The notes beneath the pieces were generated by a model. That model did not search any database. It was not told the DNA's origin and saw nothing but the letters and a program-made list of their open reading frames with translations. Positions 24,130 to 37,150 of a stretch of DNA of 64,000 nucleotides are shown here, in pieces. The position numbers were made by a program, and so were the translations under genes. The DNA lies in contig JADCRB010000068.1 in the NCBI GenBank assembly GCA_021464245.1, forward strand, positions 11,831,432-11,895,431, read 5' to 3'. Position 1 is the stretch's first letter. Every line of letters starts with the position of its first letter. The DNA comes from Carallia brachiata (taxonomy: Eukaryota > Streptophyta > Magnoliopsida > Malpighiales > Rhizophoraceae).

Positions 24130-24840
24130 TGCGAGCTCCATTGCGGAGCGGTAAATCAATGAATTTCAATGGCATGAACATTTATGATCACATGATAATG
24201 CCTACTGTATTGTATACGTGTGTTAGAGATGTTTAAGATATGGATAGTTGCGTCTTTTTGGTTAATTTGATAGTTATTAAAATATATCTATTAACGAAGA
24301 GACGCATGTAAAGAGTTGTATTTATTGAATTTAAAAAATGTTTTTTTACTAAGTAATTACTAAGTTAATTACTCTTTATATATAAATACGTGTTGTGATC
24401 ATTCACATGAATATAAAAAAGAAAGAAAAATCTATGCACAGTTTAAAGGAATTCCGAAACGCTACAAAATTTGTTGTGAGGTCTTGGGTCTTGATTGACG
24501 AGTGCAAACTATAGTTAAATTATTTTATTTTATCCTGTGAAATATTTTGCTATAATCTAATAGCACCAGCGCGATGGTCATGAATTTAGTGTTAAGGAAA
24601 GTAACAGTATTAGACCACTTGAAATAATCTCTTATATTTCAATCGAACCCCTTTACACGTTCCAACAATATATAGGGGTCATACCTATAAGAGTTTTATC
24701 GGATGGTTCCACCATTCTTTTTTTTTTCTTTTTTTTTTTTTTTGGTGGGGGTGACAAGCAATCTAGAAAACATTGTTATCTGACTGTAAATGTGAAATAA
24801 TAATATCTTTAAAAATTCTGCTAAATTACAATTCTTATGA
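24130..24840. other. Extra intron 1 sequence in copy 2, possible solo LTR
   Basis: About 600-700 bp here have no counterpart in copy 1 intron 1. A segment from 24221 (tgttagagatg) to 24669 (ccaaca) has TG...CA ends and an internal tatatataaatacg TATA-like phrase, which could be a solo copia LTR. I see no five-base target duplication, so this stays tentative. Confidence 0.3.
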
Positions 24841-24856
24841 GATTACAATTGTCTTG

Positions 24857-25574
24857 AACAGTGTTATCAAATTCGACCCAATCTGACCGATCCAACCAAA
24901 AATCTAGCAACTTAAACATTAGACTGGATTGGTCACACAATTAGATTAAACATACAATTCAGTCAAAATCTGATCAAACTCGATTAAACCCAATAACTCA
25001 CTAAAATCGAAACTCAGCTGAATTTTAACCAATTCAAAATTTTACGCTTTCCTGTCTTTTTATGTTTTAGTTCGTTAGACATATAAACATGAACAGTCAA
25101 AAACAAAGTTATCCCAACTGAAACGTCTTCTTTGCTTTACCACCTTATCATACTCTTTTCATTTCATGTTTTTTAAGTTTGATTTTTGCTAATTGAGATT
25201 TAGAGGTTGATTTTAAATTTTCACAAGATGCAAGTTGTTTGAGTAAAAATGAGTATATTGAATTAATACTAACTTAATGAAAAATGCATATTAAAATTTA
25301 AAATAAAATAAAGACGAGTAATGCGAATATAATTTAATGAATAGAAATAATATATTAGATAACAAGAATGATATATTGTCCTAATTTTTTACATTTTAAG
25401 ATTAAATTTTATTTATTACAATTCATATAATGTAAATATTTTATTAGATTAATTTTTATTATTATTATGTTTTTAAGTATATATGCGGTTCAACCAGTGA
25501 TCCGATGATCGAACTAATGACTCGATGATCATACTTTCTTAATCGGGTCAATGGTCGGACTGAGTCTGATAACT
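24857..25574. mobile_element. Nonautonomous hAT element, 718 bp, copy 2 only
   Basis: It is flanked by the direct repeat attgtcttg at 24848-24856 and 25575-25583, fitting the 8-bp duplications of hAT transposons. The ends are inverted: left cagtgttatcaaattcgacc, right the reverse complement of tagttatcagactcagtccg. Copy 1 intron 1 (about 15900-15915) has the uninterrupted target. The interior is AT-rich and has no transposase. Confidence 0.8.
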
Positions 25575-26541
25575 ATTGTCTTGGGTCTATTTGTCAATAG
25601 AATATAGAAAGTTTATTTACCAGTTTAATACCTCCCTGCTAATTCTTAGATTAGATTAAAATTTACAATGTAGTTAGGGGAAACATGAGTCAACTAAATA
25701 TATAAAGTCTACTTATTAACATGGTAATAGTATCATCTCAATAAAAAGAACAAACAAACATTGTAATAGCTCTTTGCCTCAGTTTCAATTTCAATTTACG
25801 AAATAAATTGAATGGACTCAATTTATAAGATAGTTAGGGATGCCAGAGAAAATTTAATAAGCAAAACACAATAAATTTTATTTTTGGAAAAAAAAAAACA
25901 CTAAGAGTCCCAACCGGGGGTATGCAAAGTTTGAGGATTTTGTGCTTTCTATTTACAATATCAAAACTTGCTGCATAAATTTCATATCACAATTAAGAAA
26001 AAAGTAGGCACCATACTCGAAATTTTGTCTGAATATAAAATGTTTTAAATTTTTATAATTATTGTGATATTTTTATAACAAAAAAATATATCTTATTATT
26101 TTTTACTATAAAAAGTATCATAATTGTTATAAAAAGTCGAGCCTAATTACATTCACACAAAATTTAAAATATAAATTTCTCTGATACTGTAATAGTGCTC
26201 ATAGTTATGGCATTACATATTTTTTTTGACAGAAATTATGGCATTACATTTGATATCATATTTTTCTCCCTCTTAGTCAAGTCGATAGTCCTGATTAATT
26301 TTTAAGAATTATGAAATTCGTAAGCTGCACGACAAGAGCTGAAAGGTAAATATCTCTATGTTAATTTTTAAAAATAAATCTTTTACTGTTCTCTCCAAAA
26401 TTTTTACTTAAAACTTTTAAAATAAAAATCTAAGTTTTTACTTATTGAAATTTTGGTATCCACAGTCTCCATTTACTTACGTGATTAATGATTGTTTCTC
26501 ATGCTGATGCCATCATATGGGCTAAACTTTCTACTTGTCAG

Positions 26542-26670
26542 CTAAATATGAGAAGTCAAAAGGTCCTCTTGCTAAGCGGGGAATTCAAGCAGTTCTCATA
26601 GTGTCCACTGCTACAACTTCGTTTCTCATTCTCTTCCTCGTATATTGGTTGGTAAAAAGGAAGAGGAAAG
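26542..26670 (+). CDS. S-RLK copy 2 exon 2 (transmembrane)
   Basis: An open 129-bp exon in phase 1 with a basic stretch (EKSKGPLAKRGIQ), a hydrophobic span (TTSFLILFLVYWLV) and KRKRK. It is the only membrane anchor besides the signal peptide. The splice donor gtaagc follows directly. Its sequence closely matches exon 2 of copy 1. Confidence 0.8.
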
Positions 26671-26711
26671 GTAAGCAAAAATTTTCACTTCTTTTTTCTT
26701 TTTTTTTGTTT

Positions 26712-26736
26712 GGGGGGGGGGGGGGGGGGGGGGGGG
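26712..26736. repeat. 25-base G homopolymer
   Basis: An uninterrupted run of 25 G within a GC-rich, otherwise AT-rich intron, near the start of intron 2 of copy 2. Copy 1 has ttgttttttttttccgccc at the comparable place. A second run, 25 C, occurs at 41005-41029. Confidence 0.95.
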
Positions 26737-27035
26737 CGGGGAATATTATCACGCAGAAACCTTGCTCCCTTGCTTTTTCTTCCGCTGCTCAGTATTTATC
26801 ACATTGCAACTACTGTTCCCATCAAAACCTGATTCTACAAGGTAATGCTCCCCCCGCCCCCTTTTTGTTTTTCATTTAGTTACGCTAAAAATGAATATTC
26901 CATTACTTTTACAATGTGTCAAGTAAAAGAAATTACTTAAATAAATTCAATTACTTTGTTATTGCATCTCAAGTTCAAGATATACGAGATATGGGTTTTT
27001 TTTTTTTTTGAGAATTTCTTATTTGATTCATTTTT

Positions 27036-27155
27036 TTTTGTCAATATAACTCACTTGTAATCTTATACTATAAAATAAGTACTTAAAATAAAAAATAATA
27101 ATAAAATAAATTATATAGTGTATGATTATGAGTAAATTATACTTATAAAAAAAAT
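27036..27155. mobile_element. Short MITE inside the intron 2 insertion
   Basis: The left arm caatataactcacttgtaat and right arm gattatgagtaaattatact are imperfect inverted repeats around an AT-rich centre. It is the same family as 15118-15240 and 19945-20070. Confidence 0.55.
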
Positions 27156-27464
27156 GATTATGTTTTGAGAGTTTGTTAATTTTACTCCTATTTTATAGCA
27201 GTATGTTAGACTCTCCGTAAAATCATAAGGTTACCTGTTGGATAGGTTTTTCGTTTGTTTTGGTAACCAATTATGGCCCGCCCTTTTTGTAATTAATACT
27301 AATTCTAATGGTTGTTAAATATAAGAGACGTAAGCACACAAGCAAGAGTCATGTAGCAAAAATTTTTTTTTCCTTAAAAAACAGGCATTAATTTCAATTA
27401 CCCTTTAATAAAACTTGATTTCAATAAGCTTACGTGAATAAAGTTATGATAATACAAACAATTT

Positions 27465-28890
27465 TTACATAATTTCTACAATTTACTACCCTACATTCCA
27501 CAAAAAGTTAAAGAAAAAAAAAGCCATAATTGAATTAAAAAATTCTTTTTTAGAGTAATTATTTAAGTGAAACATAATGTTATTTAAATTTAGGGTATTT
27601 TTTTACGTAATTTTCAGAAGTTAAGCAATAAGTTACCTTACTTTCAATAAAAGTAAAAAAAGACTATATGTGAATTAAAAATTCTTAATCTGAGTAATTA
27701 TTTAAGTGAACTATAATATTACTCAAATTTAGAGAATTTTTATAATTTTGGAAGTTAAGTAACATGTTACCTTACATTCAACAAAAAATAAAAAATGGCC
27801 ATATGTGAATAAAAAAATTCTTAATTTAAGTAATTACTTAAGTGAAATATATGTTACTAAAATTTAGAGAATTTTTATGTAATTTCTAGAAATTGAGTAA
27901 CATATTACCTTACATTCAACAAAAAGTACAAAAAGGTCATATGTGAATAAAAAATTCTTGATTTGAGTAATTACTTAACCAAAACATAATGTTACTCAAA
28001 TTTAGAAAATTTTTACGGAAATTTTGTAAGTTGAGTAATACGTTAACTTACATTCAATAAAAAGTAAAAAAAAAAAAAAAGGGCCATATGTGAATCAAAG
28101 ATTTTTTATTTGAGTAACTATTTAAGTGAAACATAATATTACTCAATTTTAGAGAATTTTTATGTAATTCTTGGAAGTTGAGTAATACGTTATCTTACAT
28201 TCAACAAAAAAGTGGAAAAGGGCCACATGTGAATAAAAAATTCTTAATTTGAGTAACTATTTAAATAAAACATAATGTTACTCAAATTTAGAGAATTTTT
28301 ACGTAATTTTTGAAAGTTGAATAACACGTTACTTTACATTCAACAAAAAGTTAAAAAAGGCCATATGTGAAATAAAATTTTTAATTTGAGTAACTACTTA
28401 ACTTAAACATAGTATTACTCAAATTTAGAGAATTTTTACTTAATTTCTGGAAATTATGTAACACTTTACCTTTTATTTAACAAAAAGTAAAAAAAGACTA
28501 TATGTGAATAAAAATTTGTTCATTTAAATAACTGCTTAGGTGAAACATAATTTTATTCAAATTTAGAGAACTTTTACATAATTTCTGAAGGTTAAGCAAC
28601 ATGTTACCTCACTTAACTTAGAGTATTTCACCATAATTTGCGAAAATGAAGCACTACATTAACTGAAAGTTAGAGCTATGTGAAATTAGTCGAACTTAAA
28701 TAAAAATAAATTGATTTTAGTAACTGCAAAATATTAAATAGGTTATAGAAATTTAAAGTATTTCACGTAATTTGTGAGAAAATAAGCAAAACATTAATCG
28801 AAAGTTTGAGTTATGTGAAATAGGTCAATTTTACTTTTAAAAAAAAAAAAGAATGATTTGAGCAACTGCAAAAATCGAAAGTTTCATAAT
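27465..28890. repeat. ~138-bp tandem array 2, inverted relative of array 1
   Basis: Roughly eight or nine units share the order: gagaatttttacgtaattt, then ttgagtaac, then ttacattcaacaaaaagta, then gccatatgtgaataaaaaat, then gtaattatttaagtgaaac. The landmarks fall near 27601, 27741, 27871, 28011, 28161, 28300, 28431 and 28571. The last two units (about 28615-28890) are of a different subtype: their reverse complement matches array 1 closely, with shared phrases such as the complement of aaatattctaaatttctata and ctttcgattaat. There is no alternation of unit types in the main part. Confidence 0.85.
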
Positions 28891-29479
28891 ATTGCTCTTA
28901 ATCTCGTGACTGATCAATAAAAAAAGAAGATTAGTTTGAATAAAGATTCACTTTTATTATTATATGTCTACTTTACTTCTAAATCACTTAGTTGTCAGTA
29001 TACATAATTTCATTGTTACAAAATTTATCTAGTGTCATTGCTACGTAGAATTCAATTATTCATAAAGATTTTGTTCAATTGCAATTAAGAATTGATTTTT
29101 ATCATTATCAAATGTATTTTTCGTACCTAATTTTTCATGAAATTGGAGTACCTTTCTTTGGGATTGATGACAATTTGGGATGATTTTATGAATGGTATAA
29201 AATCTGTCAAATTATAAAACATCTATTGAATAATTGAAGGGGAAAATTTAGCAAATTTATAGGATGGACAAATTCAGAAGGAATTCTAAAAAATGATTCC
29301 TTCCAATGAGCCATTGAAATGGCCGGTTCTTTTTTTATTTTATTTTTATATTTATAGGCAACCGGTTTTATCCTTAAACTTTGTATAGGGGTTAATTTGA
29401 CTCCCCTAAAAAAGGAGTGAAAATAGAAACCACCTATGTTGTTTTGTCATCTTAGTGCACCAATATGTATTTATTATCA

Positions 29480-30393
29480 TGTAAAGGGGGTGACCATGAA
29501 TTTCGAGCCTACAACAGTTAGACTCAAAAAATACAGATACAAGTTACAGATGATAATTTAAATTTTATGTAAGGCCGATCTCTATTTGATCTTCTGATTA
29601 ATGCTCCTTGTGTAATTCGACAGTTTGTTCTTGAACTGAAAGAATTAATTCCACTGAGAGCTGAAGCTTGATCTCAGGTGGACTAATGAGACTCTAGTGA
29701 GGGTCTCAGGAAGGCTTGATCCCACTCGAATTGGTTGGGTCCCGGTGAGGGCTGTAAGAAGCTTGATCCCACTCGGACTAAATGGACTCTAGTGAGGGCC
29801 GTAAGAGGTTTGATCCCACTCGGATTAATTGATTCCACTAAGAACTGTATGAGCTTGATCTCAAATGGATTTGTTAGACTCCGGTGAGAGCCGTAGGATG
29901 ATTGATCCCACTTAGATATTTAATATCTTGGGCTTTTAATCTAGCGGATCCAACTCAATAGCAGTTAGAGAGCATACACTCAAAATATTTAAAGAGAGAG
30001 AGAGGAAGAAACCAAATATTTAGAAGTGGAGGATTTAACTTTACTTAGGATATGGTTTGGAGGGTTTGAAGGAGTGCCTATTTATTAGGCCAAAGATTGC
30101 CTTCACCCAACCCGAACAATGCATGTCATCTAACCCTAACAACATGCATGTCATCTAATTTTTCCCACTTAATCCAAATAATATACATGCACCAAACCAA
30201 TGCATGCACCAAATGGACGCATGCATCCACCAAATGAAATCATGCATGTACCAACCAGTGGCCACCAAATCTTGCATGACATCAACTTCATCATGTGTCT
30301 ACCAATCATACACATGATTATCAACCATCCATATGATTGTTAGCTAACCAATTCACACAAGATTTATTTTTTTTGAATTTGTGTGTGTTTACA
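29480..30393 (-). repeat. Left LTR (3' LTR) with six ~47-bp units
   Basis: It runs from tgtaaagggggtgacc to gtgtgtttaca on the plus strand. Between about 29643 and 29915 it holds six tandem units built on 'gactctagtgagggccgtaa' and 'gcttgatcccactcgg'. Confidence 0.8.
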
Positions 30394-30598
30394 AATGCCC
30401 CTACTTCAAGGTTTGGTGAGACGAAACCTTGGGGCACGATCCAAACCGAGTCTTGAAGTCTAGCTTGAAACCTAAGACATCTTTAATGTTGAAGTCTTTT
30501 AACTCTGATTAGCCCAACTGTTGTTAGACCTCAATAGGAACTGATACGCCCTTGAAGATGTCGGCCCTCCAGCTAACATAGAAATTGAAATTTCATGG

Positions 30599-31030
30599 TT
30601 TATACTCCTGCGAGCCAGGAGTTCTGGACTGGTCTTTGTGTGCTATTTCGCCTTTATACTCGTGCGATGTAGGACTCTATTGCGGAGCTATTCGCCTTTT
30701 ATACTTGTACGAGACAGGAGTCTAGATTTGCTGATGAGCTGTTTACTTTTTATACTCGTGCGAAGCAGAAGCATATTATTGAACTATCGCCTTTTATACT
30801 CGTGTAATATAGGAGTGTTGAACTGTTCGCCTTTTATATTCATGCGAGACATAAGTATTGAATTGTTTGCCTTTTATACTCGTGCGAGGTAGGAGTTTAG
30901 ATTTTCTGTAGAGCGATTCGCCTTTTATACTCGTGCAAGGCAGGAGTGTTGAACTATTTGTCTTTTATACTCGTGCGAGGTCAGTAGTTGTTGAAGTAGT
31001 TCGTCTTTTATACTCGTCTGAGGCAAGAGT
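30599..31030. repeat. Ten ~45-bp units inside the LTR element
   Basis: The phrase ttttatactcgtgcgag and its variants recurs ten times, near 30601, 30655, 30699, 30751, 30795, 30836, 30875, 30925, 30965 and 31010, with spacings of 39-54 bp. It is followed at 31045-31150 by a shorter repeat of 'gagctgctgagctgttga'. A frame through the array (30638-30892) is a by-product of the repeat and shows no domain. Confidence 0.85.
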
Positions 31031-31914
31031 CTGAATTTGTTGTTAAAGTGGTTGAGCTGCTGAGCTGTCGATCTACTAAGCTGTTGAACTGTTGGCTTAC
31101 TGAGCTGTTGAGCTACTGAGTTATTGAGCTGCTGAACTGCTGAACTGTTGAATTTGAGTTTGGGCTTTAGGCCTATGTTTGAATTTGGGTTTTGAGCCTG
31201 GGATTCGGGTTTTGTCTCCGAATGTGGATTTGGACTTTAAGCCGAGATTCGGATTTTGTCTCTGAATCTGAATTTTGATTCTTGAGCTGAACTAGCACAT
31301 GAGCGCTTTATTGGGTCAGGTCGGGATGCATTTATGATCTTACAGCATGTAAGCATTGTTTGTATAGGCATCTTCAAACTAGGCTTGGTCCGTCCTACTT
31401 AGAAGTAAGCTTGTCGCAGAGTCGGTGCTTATGTCTCTCTACTGGTCTAGTTGGATGAAAACTGTGCCCCCAACTTATAAGACTGAAGTAGAGGAGTTTG
31501 GTAGGAATTTAACCCGTTACCCCTAACTTTAGTCGGTGAGGATAGTTGATTTCTCCATTAGGCAAGAAAGAGGGTGTCCTGCTACTGCGCTAGATGCAGA
31601 TTCTCTATTTTAATTTCTTTAGATGGCCAAGAACCTTGTCCGTGCACACATTTATGGACCTATGTACCCAGATAAAATAGTTTATGCAGGCAATAAGGTA
31701 GTTGTCTTTTTGCTCGTGAGGCGATCTTACTCTTCCTTAGTGTCACTAATGCGTCAGATTCTTGCTTTTTTTTTTTTTTGCCCCCGGGGTTGTGTTGGTG
31801 TTAGCCATTTCATAGCCTATGGGCCATAAAATGGCCATTGTGCCACCAATCCTTTTTTTTTTTTTAAGGAACAAAAGATGGGAGGTAAAGATGTCCTGCC
31901 GAGCATGCCAAATT

Positions 31915-32938
31915 TGTAAAGGGGGTGACCGTTAGTTTCGAGCCTGCAATAATTAGACTCGAAAAATACAGATATAAGTTACAGATGATAATTTAAAATT
32001 TATGTGAAGCTGATCTCTGTTTGATCCTTCGATTAATGCTCCTTGTTTAATTCCACAATTTGTTCTTAAACTGAAAAAATTAATTCCACTGAGGGCCGAG
32101 ACTTGACCTCAAATAGATTAATGAGACTCCGGTGAGGGCCTTAAGAAGGCTTAATCCCACTCGAATTGGTTGGGTCCCGGTGAAAGCCGTAGGAGGCTTT
32201 GATCCCACTCGGATTAGATGGACTCCGGTGAGGGCCGTAGGAGGGTTGATCCCATTCGGACTAGATGGACTCTGGTGAGGGCAATAGGTGTTTTGATCCC
32301 ACTTGAATTGGATGGATTCTAGTGAGAGCCGTAGGAGGCTTGATCCCATTCAGATTGGTTGATTTCACTAAGTGCCTTATGAGCTTGATCTCAGATAGAC
32401 TTGTTGGACTCTCGTAAGGGCCGTAGAAGGTTTGATCCCATTCGGATATTTGATATTTTGGGCTTTTGATCTAGCGGATCCAATTCAGTGGCAACTAAAG
32501 AGTATACACCCAAAATATTTAGAAAAAGAGAGAGGAAAAAAGTAAAACTTTAGAAGTTGAAGACTTAGCTTTGCTTGGGATGTGATTTAGAGGGATTGAG
32601 GGAGTGTCTATTTATAAGCCAAAGATTGTTTTCACCTAAGCATGTCATCTAACCCAAATAACATGCATGTCATCCATTTTTTTTTTATCTAACTCTAACA
32701 ACATGCATATCATCTAATTTTTCCCACTTAATCCAAATAATATACATGCACCAACCACATGGAAGCATTCATCCAGCAAATGAAATCATGCATGTATCAA
32801 TCAATGGCCACTAAATCTTGCATGGCATCAACTCCATCATGTGTCTACTAATCATACACATGAATATCAAATATACATATAATTGTTAGCTAACCAATTC
32901 ACATAAATTTTTTTTTTTTGAATTTTTGTGTGTTTACA
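31915..32938 (-). repeat. Right LTR (5' LTR) with eight ~47-bp units
   Basis: It has the same ends as the left LTR. Between about 32082 and 32452 it holds eight units of the same 45-48 bp repeat, two more than the left LTR. The two extra units account for most of the 110-bp length difference. Confidence 0.8.
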
Positions 32939-32983
32939 TATAGTTCGACTAATAATTTATTTGTTAACAAATTTGAATGATAG

Positions 32984-34463
<1,480 letters not shown>

Positions 34464-35094
34464 AGGCATATTGATATCATTGTGTACACTGATCACTGAT
34501 ACTATTTTGGAACAATAGTTGCAGAAATAGCCTCTTTATTAAAACAAAGATAAGACTGCGTGTATTTGATCTTTCTATAGACACTACAATATGAGAGTTT
34601 TATGCACAGGAAACTCACTATTTAGTAAAACTATAGGGACCACACTTAGTTACCTCCAGACATTGTGCACAATTATAACAGTGATGGTCTTTCAACCACG
34701 AATACTACTTTTTCTGACAAATGTTTTAAACAGATCATTTAGTCAAGCTCTTTATATATAACTAATGAACTCATTTGTTAATGAGAATTTTAATTTTGTA
34801 GAAGATAGATTTATAAGGGTTATTGTAAAATTTATGTATAAAAAAAGCATTCTTTTATTGCATATGCTGTTCTCAGAGTTTATGAAAACTTCCTTTTATT
34901 TTAGAGCAGCATTGGAAAGTACTAATTGCATCTGTGCTAATGATGCTACGGTTCAAGGATGGAAAGAGTTAAAATTGAGGACAAAGATTATATCAGATTG
35001 AGTTCTCTGACAGTAAATCCTTCGTGGGCCACTAAATCCGAATTTACCTCTTCAAGGTATGTGGTTTAAGAATATGTATTTGCAATGAAGTCAG
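34464..35094 (+). other. 3' flank of S-RLK copy 2
   Basis: It aligns to the flank of copy 1 from the stop codon onward: gatatcattgtgtacactga, tgctaatgatgctacggttc and gtatttgcaatgaagtca, all with copy 1 counterparts. It is cut at 35095 by a LINE. Homology resumes at about 37020-37150 (acatacaaatttattaaaaa, catactatga). Confidence 0.7.
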
Positions 35095-36885
35095 TTTTTT
35101 TTTTAAAAAAAAAATCAAAATAGGATAGCTTTCATTTAACTTTGAAAAAGCCATACATCATTGTCAAGAATGGGAAAAACTTAACTGGAACTTTGTCGAT
35201 TACAAGAGCACTCATTCGAATGAACTAGAGTTGTTTTGGCTCATTGTGTTGCCTCTTGGCATATAACAGCAGCAAAAGATTCCAAACCAGTGTACAATGC
35301 TTTCACATCTTCTACAAGCTGGCTAAAATGAGAGTCTTCTTTTTTGGTAAAGCATAACGCTTGTACTGCTAATTTGCAATCTTATTCCACAACAAGGTTT
35401 GACATTTTCAATTTAACGACCTTCTCTACCACCGCTTACCGGATGGCCAGCATCTCCAAAACAATCAATGAAAAGCTTCCATCATTCCCATTATGATCCC
35501 CAACAACACACCCAATTCCACGCCTCACATGAAACTCTGCTTTTTCCTCTATGCCCGCGCTCCGATTCTACAAGCTTCAATTTTGCAAATTTGGACTCCG
35601 AGCTTCGAGGTTGACTTCTTACTTCTCGAGCACATGATCAAGCATTAACATAGTGAGTAATGGACTCCACTTCTTTTACAAAACCATATAGCTTGAAATA
35701 TGAGTCTTATTTGCTCATTTATATATTGTTTGAACGTTGCTCTCATTCTCCACATGGGAGTTTTTTCCGACCTTTGTAACTTACACTTGCAACTTCCAAC
35801 ACTCGCCATCTTTGAGGTGAAGAATCTGCTGGAGACATAGAGGGAGCAGCAATTGCATCTCTGTAATGCGAGCATAGTTCGTACACCATTTCAGACACCG
35901 TTGCAGGCTCCAAATATTTCTGTTCAATGATCTTAAATTCTAGCCCACCAATGACTCCAAGCCAGCATTGCCACTTGTTGAAGCACCTATGGAGACGTAT
36001 TTTCCTAACAGACTCACGGGTTTCCCAGGCCAAGAGGACTAAGCAACCATACTCCAGATACCCAAGGAATGTGAGGAGGGCATAGCTTATTGTTTCTTGA
36101 GTATCTCCACATCTTTGGCAAAGTTCATCTACCGGAATCTCTCTTTGGTTGAGATTGACATTTGTAGGCAAGAAACCTTTACATGCTCTCCAAACAAACT
36201 GACGTACTTTACCCGGGATCGTAAGATTCTGAAGCGCTTTCACGAACCAGAATTATTCCACCACTTGCGGATGCTGTTGAGAGTGGTCAAGAGATTGAGC
36301 TACCTTTTTTATTTGAGTACAAGGTTAGCAATTAATCAGTTAAATGTTAACGAAAAACGGCTCTTCCAAACACTATAAGGATGCACCGCACCCCCAAGGG
36401 ACAAGGCTTCCAACTCACTTAGTGGGCAATTGGAGGGGATCAAACCCCTGCCAGCCCGCTGGTGCTTAAAGCACCAGACCCCTCGAGCTACCCCGAGGAG
36501 CCAAGAGATGAGCTATTTGATATGCACTTTTAACTGTATTTTGACCAGAGCGATCAAAGTGTCATACCAGTTTGTCTTTTGCTTCTCTGAAACTAATGGG
36601 AATGGATAGTATTTGCGCACTCTCAAATGGTATAAACAATTGTTGAACGAGACTCACACATGCCACAATTTAGTATTTGGATCTATAAGCGTTGCCACCA
36701 AGTATGAATACAATTGAGCTTTCGGAGACAAAACCTTGAAGTCATTTTGATCTGGCAGAAAAGAGAACCTACAAATGTGAATAAATTTTCCATTTCCAGC
36801 CATCCAAAGAGATCCGTTCTCCAGCAAAAATCTTGCCCCAAGGATACTCACATCGTCACTTTAAGTTGACTTGATGTCTGAGTTG
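35095..36885 (-). mobile_element. 5'-truncated LINE (L1 type) fragment
   Basis: The minus strand carries the C-terminal part of a plant LINE ORF2. 36654-36851 holds RFLLENGSLWMAGNGKFIHI, from the region after reverse transcriptase. 35743-36243 holds the zf-RVT segment (LTIPGKVRQFVWRACKGFLP, CQRCGDTQET), followed by a degraded RNase H region. The 3' A-tail is the T-run at 35095-35104. It interrupts the 3' flank of S-RLK copy 2, and a SINE is nested in it at 36303-36501. The right boundary is approximate: gatgaagcgacac near 36883 may repeat the left target gcaatgaagtca. Confidence 0.75.
36303..36501 (-). mobile_element. tRNA-derived SINE nested in the LINE
   Basis: The flanking repeats are caagagattgagcta (36288-36302) and caagagatgagcta (36502-36515), one base apart. 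On the minus strand the head reads ggctcctcggggtagctcga, with box A around 36474-36490 and box B ggtttgatcccc around 36435-36447. The tail is the short T-run at 36305-36310. It is a different family from the SINE at 12328-12500. Confidence 0.75.
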
Positions 36886-37019
36886 GATGAAGCGACACTG
36901 ATTAAACTGCAACTTGTTAAAATTAATAAAAAAATTGGAGGGTGAATTTTAAAAAAAATATGAGTAAAATTTTCAAAATTGTTAAAAATTATGGGTGAAA
37001 TCTGGATTTTTGAACCTAA

Positions 37020-37150
37020 AAGAATAGATGAACGAAGGAATGAAAAATTTACGTCTTACATATTAAATAAACATTTAATCATAAAACACATACAAATTTA
37101 TTAAAAATTACAAAAACAAAAACATACTATGACTGTCACAATGACAGTTA
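37020..37150 (+). other. Resumed 3' flank homology of S-RLK copy 2
   Basis: The block matches 20585-20705 downstream of copy 1 (gatgaacgaaggaatg-like start, acacatacaaatttattaaa, catactatga). It marks the distal end of the duplicated unit. Confidence 0.55.

Larger units (their letters stand above)
26985..29435. mobile_element. 2.4-kb insertion in copy 2 intron 2 carrying array 2
   Basis: Copy 1 intron 2 runs from attgcatctcaagttc (about 17430) to gttttgtcatcttagtgcacc (about 17462) with about 20 bases between. In copy 2 the same two phrases are about 2.45 kb apart. The extra DNA holds a MITE (27036-27155), the tandem array (27465-28890) and AT-rich flanks. There is no coding content. I do not recognise its termini. 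Confidence 0.65.
29480..32938 (-). mobile_element. Nonautonomous LTR retrotransposon in copy 2 intron 2
   Basis: Two LTRs (29480-30393, 914 bp; 31915-32938, 1024 bp) in direct orientation with TG...CA ends enclose about 1.5 kb without any gag or pol. On the minus strand the right LTR is followed by a primer-binding-like tttggcatgctcggcaggac (31893-31912). The left LTR is preceded by a purine tract, gaagtaggggcatt (30394-30407). The element therefore reads right to left, opposite to the host gene. It would need proteins from another element, as TRIM/LARD elements do. The flanks tatca and tatag do not form a clean target duplication. Its right end lies only 45 bp before exon 3. Confidence 0.8.

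Noticed and set aside
30638..30892. ORF with repeated FILVR-like phrases
   Set aside because: It is read through ten DNA repeats of 39-54 bp whose spacing is not a constant multiple of three. There is no domain and no gene context.
30599..31030. Regular repeats recalling a CRISPR array
   Set aside because: This is eukaryotic DNA; the repeats are degenerate, have no constant spacer length and have no cas genes. They lie inside an LTR element.
31775..31860. Small insert between two poly-T runs inside the LTR element
   Set aside because: Possible short SINE, but no box B, and the flanking T-runs cannot serve as a target duplication.
32080..32349. Minus-strand ORF with repeated ALTG/IRVG phrases
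   Set aside because: It comes from the ~47-bp units of the LTR, which change frame in other units.
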